The position numbers and the translations under genes were made by a program. From the NCBI GenBank assembly GCA_958430865.1, contig CAUDNR010000672.1, positions 1 through 26,791 on the forward strand: DNA of 26,791 nt, given 5' to 3'. Under the pieces are notes generated by a model that saw only the letters and a program-made list of their open reading frames with translations, was not told the DNA's origin and did no database searches. This DNA is from Entrophospora sp. SA101 (lineage: Eukaryota > Glomeromycota > Glomeromycetes > Entrophosporales > Entrophosporaceae). The number at the start of each line of letters is the position of its first letter. Position 1 is the stretch's first letter. Positions 18,201 through 26,791 of the stretch are shown piece by piece.

Positions 18201-20415
18201 ATGTTTAGATTTTGTAATAATAAAATTTCAATTATTAAAGAATTTTCATCATCAATTCCAATTATTTTTATTAAAAATGATACAATATCAAGATCAACCA
18301 AATTAAATAGAAAATTTATCACAAACAACACCAACAATAAAGACTTAATTTTCACAAATAATAAAAATCAATTAAAATCTTCTTCCCAATTATTTAACAA
18401 TAGTAAATTTTTGAATAAAAAATTTTTTTTCTTCTTACCATCTGGATATCCTTATGATGAAATCCTCGATGTTCATGAGATTTTAGAAACTTATTCAGGT
18501 AAACATAAAAAACTAATACTATTTGTTTTTTTTTATTCCATAATTAATATTTTTTCGTCCTTAAATAGATAAAGCTCTGGATGATCCACAACAAAAACAT
18601 TATCATCTTAATAGTAATAAACCAATCAAGGGAGACTCACCAAATCAAAAATATCATGGTAGTTTAGCTGATCTTAACATTAATCGAAGTCCTGGAAACC
18701 TTGAAAGTAGTGATGCTAAAAACAATCCCAGAGGTAGCCCTGGAGGAATAAGTGGAGGTGGTATGAGAATTAGACATGACCGTCGCAATTTTAGAGTTTT
18801 TATTGATACCTTATTTACTCCACGTGTAAAAGATGCAGTATTCAGTACTATACTTGGATTGACTGTCATTTTTCTAGGCGGTGTCTTGTATCAATCATGG
18901 TATTAAATTGTTTAATATTAATGTTATTAACCTTAATAACACTATTATAATTATTGACTATATATATATATATTGCAGGTATGAGTGGCATGAAGGTCGT
19001 AAAGTATTAAAAGCATTCACCGATTCACTACCCTCGCTAAGACCAAAAATGAACTACCTAGAGAAAGATGAATACAAGAGTTTGTTTCATGCAATAGCAG
19101 GTGATACAAAAGGAATATATTATTTGTTGGTGGGGGAGAATGGGACAGGAAAATCACAAATTGTGTTTCAGGCAATGGATAGATGCAATCAGTTTGGTAT
19201 AGTGTTTTGTGAGGCTCATTCAAACCCGGAAATATTTAAAGTACGATTGGGTAGATCGTTGAATTATACTTATAGAGAAGATTATATTGGTGGATTGTTT
19301 GCTAGAGAAGCTCCGGAACGAGGTAATTAATTAAATTTTTGGTGAATTCTGAATTTTTTCATAAAAAAATCCATGTCTCAAGCCAAAAAAATTTAGGCTC
19401 AGCATTGTTGGATATTGAGAAGGCGCTGAATGTTGTTGAGGAGGCAGCATACAAATATAAAGGCAAGTATGATAAACCACTTGTGCTCATAATCAACAAT
19501 ATTCATTCGTTAAAAGATGATGAAGATGGTGAAGATATGTTGGAATTGTTACAACAAAGAGCCGAATCATGGGCTTCAAGTGGTGTTGTCACTATGATAT
19601 TTAATACTGATGATCATTGGGTTTATGAAAGGATGAGTAAATAAATAATTATTTTTTTAATCAGTTGTTTAATTGTTAGTTATCAGAAGATAGACAATTC
19701 TAATTAGTTAATTAATTATATATCATACATATGTGTGTAGGAACAGATGACTCACATATGGAGGTTATTAAAGTGCATGATTTAAATAAAGATGAGGCAA
19801 TTGAATTCCTGAAAGATAAAAGAAACGGACGTGAACCTGAAGAAGTATTGGAGAAAATTGTGGATGAATGTGTTGGCGGTAGACTATTATATTTAAATAA
19901 ATTGGCTAAAGCAGACGACGTAGATTTATTTGGTAATATATCGTTTAGATTATCATTATTAATTATCCTTATTAATTATATATTAATTTTCCCACAAAAC
20001 AAAAATTATAGAGGCAGCAAATAGATTAAAGGAAGAACAGAAAACTTGGCTGATAAATTTGATTGGTTTAATTCCAAATTTTGATGGATTAGAAATTGAA
20101 TCACAACGATATGCAGTAGCAGCTTGGAAATTGATTCGAGAACTAGTTCGTTCACCAACCAAAACTATTTCGATAATTGAAGGTAGATCAATAATTGGTA
20201 ATTCAAGATATTTGAAGAAATTGGATCATGATGGAATAATAATGATTGATCAGGACAATCAGATAAAACCAGACTCACAGATTAGTTATGATATTTTCGA
20301 AGAGATGATCCAATCGCCGGATTTCAACAAGATATTGAAAAAAGTTGATCAGAGATTAATGAAAGCTGATAAAATTATTTGGGATAATGGAAATAAATGG
20401 TGGAAATTTTGGTGA
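18201..20415 (+). CDS. Membrane-anchored P-loop ATPase, second copy
   Basis: Exons 18201-18498, 18569-18899, 18979-19322, 19397-19636, 19741-19932 and 20012-20415 encode the same 602-aa protein as the first copy, with presequence-like N-terminus, one membrane segment, GENGTGKS P-loop and the LVLIINN Walker B variant. No base change was noticed in exons or introns. The upstream region differs in having a single 164-bp unit. If the duplication is real, the gene is present twice with identical products; if it is an assembly artefact, this is the same locus or its allele. Confidence 0.85.
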
Positions 20416-20703
20416 TAAAGAAATAATATTTGTTGTTCGTGTGTAACAAGATGATTTCGATTTTTTTTTTTTTTTTTTTTTACAGAGAACAAGCATCAAT
20501 CAATTATATTAATAATAATAAAATTACAAAAATGAATTTTATTGTTTGCTGCTGCCGATTGCTATTACATTAATATTATTTGGTTACTGTCTTTGTTGTA
20601 ACAATAACATATTTCATTGTTCCAATATAACAATAATAGTACACGTAATTATTGAATAGTATTAGATATACAATGTAACAAAATTTAGATTTAAATTATA
20701 CAG
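20416..20703. other. ATPase 3' region, copy 2
   Basis: Duplicate of 4764-5051, with the same 21-T tract (about 20461-20481). No gene is seen. Confidence 0.4.
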
Positions 20704-21517
20704 ATTTTGTTATTCTTGAAGGTGATAGTAATGATAATGAAGAAGATAATAATAATAACATGGTAGCTATAAGTGATATATTTGGTCCATACGCGTTAAT
20801 TGTTAAAAAAGTATGCAATAGATGTAAACATATAGTAAAAAATTATCAGGACAAAAACGGAAAATTTTGTGTAATTTTAGTAGACTTGTATTGATTTCAT
20901 ACATTTTAATATAAAACAATTGATAAGAAGCAATGAAGAGAATTTAGATAATTTTAGACAAACAACATTCTACAAATCATTTAATAGACTTGAGATTGTG
21001 TTAATTAGTATTGAAAAATTCATTTATAGAATTTCAGATTATGGAATTGTTAGAATTTTTTGGATCTTGAACATTCTAAGAAATGTGGAATTGGTTTGTA
21101 AAGGATTACAATTTAAGGATATGACAAATTTTATATTTCAACAAATTAAAGAGTTACTTGACAATCATTTCAATGAAATGTGGACATTATGTATGGATTT
21201 TCAGAAGGTAATTGATTAATTGTGTTTGTGCATTCATTATTTGTTTATGTTTCTAGCTAGGAAACCAATCACTTTTTTTATAGAAATGAGATATAATTGA
21301 TACAAGCAGATTGATATTAGTGAAAACATTACAGGAATCATTTAAAAAGAAAAATTCAGAGGTCCAAACACTACTAAAAAATCTACTAAGAATAAATAAA
21401 GATGATATAGAAGATTGTGGCAAATCGAAACTATTTCGACCATTTGCAGATCTGGTCGAAACTGATTTTTACTATGCAGTTGCCTCAAGCCGAAACATTT
21501 CAACTTTGGGTTTTTAA
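20704..21517 (+). pseudogene. Frameshifted helical-domain remnant, copy 2
   Basis: Identical to 5052-5865, including both apparent frameshifts (near 20892 and just after the possible acceptor at 21309). The disruptions are therefore older than the duplication and are not random sequencing errors in one copy. The same doubts about family and splicing apply. Confidence 0.45.
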
Positions 21518-22033
21518 TTTCGACGAAGATTGAAGAAATGAAATTCCTAGAAATAAATAATCTAAAAGTATTATATTAATAAAAAGTTTTAAACTAATAT
21601 TTCATCGCCAATAATCGACGTTGGTCTCAACTATTTTGAAGAAACGAAAGTCAAAACCAAGATTAAAATTTATATAGGTTTGATAAGGGCCTCCACATGA
21701 ACTAAATACAATTTTGGTGTCTTCGAGTAGAATTATTATACTAATGTTATGGCCTGAATCCGAAATCAGTTATTATCTTGTTTAACTTCTCAACACTCCC
21801 TGCTCGATGGGTTGAGAATTATCACCCTGAAATACCCATAGTCCAGACACTCAAGAAAAGGCAATAGGTTTTCTTTGAGCATCTTTTCATATTCTTAATC
21901 TAATACTGCCCTCAACTCGTATCTGATGTCTGGAAAAGCAACCCATATCATTATGTAAATCATTATGGAAAACAATTATTACTTAATGCACAACAAAAGT
22001 GACTGCGATAATAAAACTTTAGATCTTTCGATT
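21518..22033. other. Intergenic, copy 2
   Basis: Duplicate of 5866-6381 between the remnant and the synthetase stop codon. It has the same weak LTR-like GGGAG-TGTTGAG signal on the minus strand and nothing else recognised. Confidence 0.3.
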
Positions 22034-22707
22034 TTAATTATTCTTCAAAACTTGGTCACATCTATCACAAAGTTCTCCTTCGTTATTAGCAGAAAAAATC
22101 CAACATCTTGGACACTTGTATAAATCAGCTTTTTTTACCTGAATTTTAAATAATCCCTTTACATTATCAATTTTTTTCAAACCATCAAACTCTTCTTTAG
22201 TTACTGGTGGTTGTAAATTGTCAGTCGCTGCTGATGGATTGAATGAATTGAGTGTTGTATTTGATGTGATAAATATTGAATTTAATTCTAATTCTTTTTT
22301 TTAAAATGAAGAATTTTTTATTTATTAAGTATTTATTTTGGAGGGGTTTTTTTTAATAATAAGTAATGATGATAATGGCGACAAATAAAATTTTACCAAC
22401 CGTGCTTTTTTATTAAGTTATGCAAAGGTGATGGTGTCACATCTAATTCAATGGTAGCTTCTAAAGAACTTCTTATCAGCCTTTTATAATCAAAATAACG
22501 TTATTATTAATATATAACTTTTTTAAATAATAAATTTTTTTTTAAAAAAAACATACTTATTCTTTCTAGCATTTTCCAATGATTGATTCACTTCTGATCT
22601 CAAAACTTTTAAGACATTCCATTCTTCTTGAATCTTTAAATTATTCCAGTTCTCATCCTATAATAACAAAACAAATGATAGTAATGATAGTAGTCACGGG
22701 ATAACAA

Positions 22708-22738
<31 letters not shown>

Positions 22739-24124
22739 AATAATAAAAATAATTTTTACCAAATTATACCATCCTAATTTAAATACACTTTCATATTCTG
22801 TCGAATTACAACTTTTAAAATTTTCATAAACTTCTTCTGCTAAATGTGGAACTATTGGAGCCAATGCAATTGTGTAAACGTTTAAAATCTTTGATGGTAT
22901 TGTAAAAAAAGTATAAGAAAGTTACTATTATGTAGAGCCGAAATAAAAGCAATTGTTAATAAAAATGTCGAAATATATTTACATGATACAAAACGGTTTG
23001 AACACTTGTTCTGCTTAAACTTTTAATATGATCAGCATATAATCTATCTTTTACTATGTCAAAATAAAATGCTGATAATGTAACATTTGTAAAATTATTC
23101 AAGAGTTGGGTGACTGGTTGATAATAGATTAATAGATTAATGATATTTTTTGATGATGTTAATTTTAATGCTAATTACAACAACAATAAATAAATAAATT
23201 TTTTATTACTTACTTTTATTAAATCCAAAGCTTTCATATGAAGCATTAATGCTTTTACCAAATTGGTATAATTCATGAAGCATAAATTTATCAATCTATA
23301 ATTATCATGCATGTATTAAATTAAGATAATTAATAATGTAGAATATATATATGTGTCTATGTATATGATAATAAATATTACAGGTTTTAAATCATCATAA
23401 CAAACTAATTGTTGATGACTAAAATTATTCAAATTTCCCAACATAAATCTTGCAGTTCCACGATATTTTCTCATATTTTCTGCTATTTGGCCTTTTTTTT
23501 TTAATTGAATTAATATATTAAAGAAAAATGTTAAAAATAATAATATTTGTTTTTTATTATTTATAATTTTAAAATCTATATAATTAATAAAGACAAACTT
23601 AATATGTTTTTCCCGATATTGACATCTTTCACATATTCAGTTGAAGCAACCCATAATCTTAATATGTCTGCTCCATATGGTGGTTCTTTTGCTGAATTCT
23701 AAATTTTTAAAAAATTTAGATATAGTAAATTTTTTGATTTGGTTAAACCGTTATTGAATAACATTCAAACAAGTTTATATATATATTGATATAAAACGGA
23801 AATAATTACCTTTCCACCTTTTATAATAGTTTTAGGCTCAATAAAATTACCCTTTGATTTTGAAAATTTGTGACCTTTTTCATCCAACACAAATCCATGT
23901 GTAATTACTGTTGAATATGGCGCTTTATTATTAACCGCGACTATATAATATATATGTGTATATATATATATGTTAGGCAACTTGAAAAAATAGTTTTATA
24001 TAATTTTTATTGTCCTGTTTTCAAAATCGATTACCAGATGTTAATAATGAAGATTGAAACCATCCACGGTGTTGATCACTTCCTTCAAGATACAAATCTG
24101 AAATAGTAGGCGAATTTATACGAC

Positions 24125-24165
<41 letters not shown>

Positions 24166-26791
24166 ATTATTTATTTATTTCAAGATTAGAGTTTTTGGGA
24201 TAAATATAAATACTTTGGAAAATTATCTAATATTGTTGCCCAAGAAACACCACTATCAAACCAAACATCCATTGTATCCATGCCTTTTTTATATTTTACA
24301 CCTAAGAATAAAGTAATATAAATATAAAAATTTTGGGTAAGATAGACGAGAAATTAAAAGAACCAAACTTACCATTATTTTGATATTCAGGTGCAAGTAA
24401 TTCTCTTTCATCCAATATCCACCAACAATCAGAACCTTCACAGGATTCAATTATTTTAATAATATGAGCTATTGAAGAATCAGTTAATAATGGCGTATCT
24501 GATTCTACTTCATATAAAACTGGTATCGGGAGACCCCAATATCTTTGTCTTGATATACACCATTCACTACGAGATAAAATGAATTGTTCAAGACGATTAC
24601 GTGCTTTTTAAAAAAAATCAAAATTAATTACAGAAAAATATAATAGTATATAATAAAAATCAATAAACACGACTTTTCTTCATACCAGATTCAGGAACCA
24701 TTTTAACATTTGAAAGTAATTCAACTGCCTTTTGTTTAACTGCTCCAACATCAGCAAACCATTGAGGTGTAGCTCTTAATAAATAATATATATAAGCATA
24801 TAAACATTATACATTATATATTATAAAAAAAGCTTTGTTGATTATTTACCTTAATATAACTGGCTCTTTAGTTCTCCAATCATAAGGATAATTATGTTTG
24901 AATTTTTCTACTGCAATCAAATAATTTTTTTTCTTGAAAAAATTTATAACAGCCGTTGAACCTTCTTTCAATACTGATAATCCTTCAAATGAAGCTTCTC
25001 CCACTTCAGATGTAAAATTTCCAAGATTATCAACAGGACAAAATGCTGGTATATTCAATCTTTTACATATTTCGTAATCTTCCATTCCATGACCAGGTGC
25101 AATATGAACCAAACCTTATTAAATTCAAATCAAAAAATATTATTATCATACAACTTTAATTTTTTAAAAAATATATATACACACACGAATAAAATTGTAC
25201 CTGTTCCTGAATCCTCAGTTACATGCGATGATTCAATTACCTTGTAAACTTTATGATTTATTGGATGAATGTAGCTTGTTCCAATAAGCTTACAACCTTA
25301 AATATTTTAAATTAAATATTTTAATTAATCGATCAATCGATAATATTTATTGTTACAATTTGATCATCGTCTTTACCTTCAAATGTCTGATAAATCTTAA
25401 ATTCAGATTCAAATATCTTTTGAAGATCATTTATTCTTTTTGTTGCAACAATATATAAATTTTGATCAGGCGATAAATTTATATCATTATCTTTTCTGGT
25501 ACTTACAATAGAATATTCAATTTTTGGATTTATTGCAACTGCCTAAAAAATCAATAAAAATATTAATTGATTGATTGATCGAGTATTTGTAGAATACTTG
25601 ATATTATTGAAAGTTTACTTGATTCGCTGGTAAAGTCCATGGAGTTGTTGTCCATATTATAATAGAAATTTTATTATTCTTTAAACTTGGATTAAAATTT
25701 AAATCTGTAATTATAATTATAAAAATCTATTTAATTGTTGATTTAATTCATTTAAAATTTATTTTTTTATTACCTAATTCAGAAGATATTGGAAAATTTA
25801 CATATACAGAATTACTGATATGATTTTCGTTATATTCCAACTCTGCTTCTGCTAAAGCTGTTCTAGGAATTCAATTTATTGATTAACTTTTTATGATAAC
25901 AATAAATTTTATTTAATAAAAAATATTTAATATCAATTACCTTGAAGATGGTGACCAATAAACCGGTTTATTTTGTCTATAAATATACCCTAACATACAC
26001 ACACATATATATATATGATTATATTATCACTCTCACTATCAACTGTTGTTCATAACATCAATACTATGATATACCTTTTTTCACCATTTCATGAAAAACT
26101 TTTAATTGTCTAATTTCATATTCTTTATCTTTTTTTTAAAAAAAATAATAATGATTAGCAAAAGAATAAAAAAAATTTGTTTTTAAAAATTGAAATCAAC
26201 GTAATAAATTTATCACCAAGCGTTTTATATGGATTTTTCCAATCACCAATTATTCCCCAACTTTCAAATTCTCCTTTTTGAACATTCAATGCAATCATCG
26301 CAGATTCTTTTGCAGCTTTACGAATTTCCATTGGTTTTAAGGTTGCAAATTTTACATTCTATCATTAAGAAAAAAATCAAATTTATATATATAAAAGAAA
26401 ATTTGATTAATTACAAGAAAATTAATAAAACAATAGTCAACTAATTACTTTGAATGAAGATAAAGCTTTGAATTCAATCGGTAATCCATGACAATCCCAC
26501 CCTGGAATAAAACTATAAATTGATTTTTTTACATACTTAACTTTATAGCCTTGTAATATTTTATATCTATTAATAATATCTTTTAATATTTTATTTAATG
26601 CGTGTCCTAATGATTCATATAAAAAATAAATAATTAATTAAATGTTTTTTAAAATTTTTTTTTCATAATATACAAAAAGTTACCAATATGTAAATTTCCA
26701 TTAGCATAAGGTGGACCATCATGAAGAATAAATAATTCTTTGGGATTATTTTCCAGCTAATCAGCACAAATTTAAATATTCAGAACAATCT
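22034..26791 (-). CDS. ISM1: Mitochondrial isoleucyl-tRNA synthetase, second copy, 5' end outside window
   Basis: Exons 2-25 of the synthetase recur at 26756-26684, 26606-26537, 26512-26449, 26358-26217, 26128-26075, 25989-25941, 25862-25774, 25704-25619, 25542-25377, 25296-25201, 25114-24850, 24774-24686, 24603-24373, 24301-24214, 24123-24035, 23940-23810, 23698-23599, 23491-23382, 23295-23214, 23113-22983, 22888-22760, 22657-22557, 22480-22401 and 22293-22034. Exon 1 should lie past the window edge. HIGH, KFSKS and the four-Cys knuckle are all kept. Two changes stand out, both in introns: the third intron is only 24 nt here, and the intron before exon 8 has five substitutions near its acceptor, with the AG kept. 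Whether this copy makes a normal product depends on the third intron. Confidence 0.93.
26513..26536 (-). other. 24-nt residual intron after 44-bp deletion
   Basis: The intron between synthetase exons 3 and 4 is 68 nt in copy 1 (10861-10928). Here only GTATGT...TTATAG remains, 24 nt, likely too short for normal splicing. Its length is a multiple of three and it has no stop in the reading frame, so retention would add eight residues (KYVKKSIYS in place of N, between GYKV and FIPGWD). Confidence 0.85.

Larger units (their letters stand above)
16726..26791. repeat. Segmental duplication, copy 2
   Basis: This repeats 910-11183 in the same orientation and continues to the window edge. It has one unit where copy 1 has a 164-bp tandem pair, five clustered base changes at 25866 to about 25897, and a 44-bp deletion at the 26520/26521 junction. 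Everything else that I compared line by line, including long homopolymers and microsatellites, matches. Confidence 0.95.

Noticed and set aside
1..26791. Prokaryotic operon, CRISPR or phage-defence system
   Set aside because: GT-AG introns in every main gene, a mitochondrial IleRS and HMG box show a eukaryotic nuclear locus. The tandem repeats lack the spacing and spacer diversity of CRISPR.

Overview
The window looks like a fragment of nuclear chromosome from an arbuscular mycorrhizal fungus of the Rhizophagus type. The DNA is very AT-rich, the genes are split by many short GT-AG introns, homopolymer and TAA/GAT/CA microsatellites are frequent, and decayed DNA transposons are scattered throughout. 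The species assignment rests on general pattern, not on a search.

Layout. (1) 1-2548: flank without a recognised gene, a 694-bp MITE with TATACAT...ATGTATA ends (525-1218), a second MITE-end fragment, a dead hAT transposase tail, and a 164-bp tandem duplication. (2) 2549-4763 (+): a six-exon gene for a 602-aa membrane-anchored P-loop ATPase, probably mitochondrial. (3) 5052-5865 (+): a frameshifted helical-domain gene remnant. (4) 6382-11509 (-): a complete 25-exon gene for mitochondrial isoleucyl-tRNA synthetase (994 aa). I reconstructed its exons in frame from the HIGH motif to the C-terminal zinc knuckle. (5) 11510-12447: a divergent intergenic region with three tandem repeat units. (6) 12448-13730 (+): a four-exon HMG-box gene (343 aa). 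(7) 13731-15781: repeats, a fold-back transposon end and a 10-N assembly gap (15450-15459). (8) 15782-16465 (+): a degenerate RING-like gene that runs into a MITE.

The main structural feature is that positions 910-11183 occur again, almost base for base, at 16726-26791. The second copy contains a second full ATPase gene, a second frameshifted remnant and the tRNA synthetase gene without its first exon, which lies beyond the window. The copies differ by the 164-bp tandem repeat (copy 1 only), a five-base substitution cluster in one intron, and a 44-bp deletion that shrinks one synthetase intron from 68 to 24 nt. The duplication breakpoint lies inside the MITE. The left part of the middle MITE is diverged and its right part is identical to the first MITE, which is what unequal crossing-over between two MITE copies would produce. 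A 10-N gap lies between the copies, so duplicated haplotype sequence or a mis-scaffolded join must be excluded first.

Both main genes in the duplicated block appear to serve mitochondria (organellar translation, and an inner-membrane type ATPase). The HMG-box gene shares a divergent promoter region with the synthetase gene. I saw no CRISPR array, rRNA or tRNA gene.
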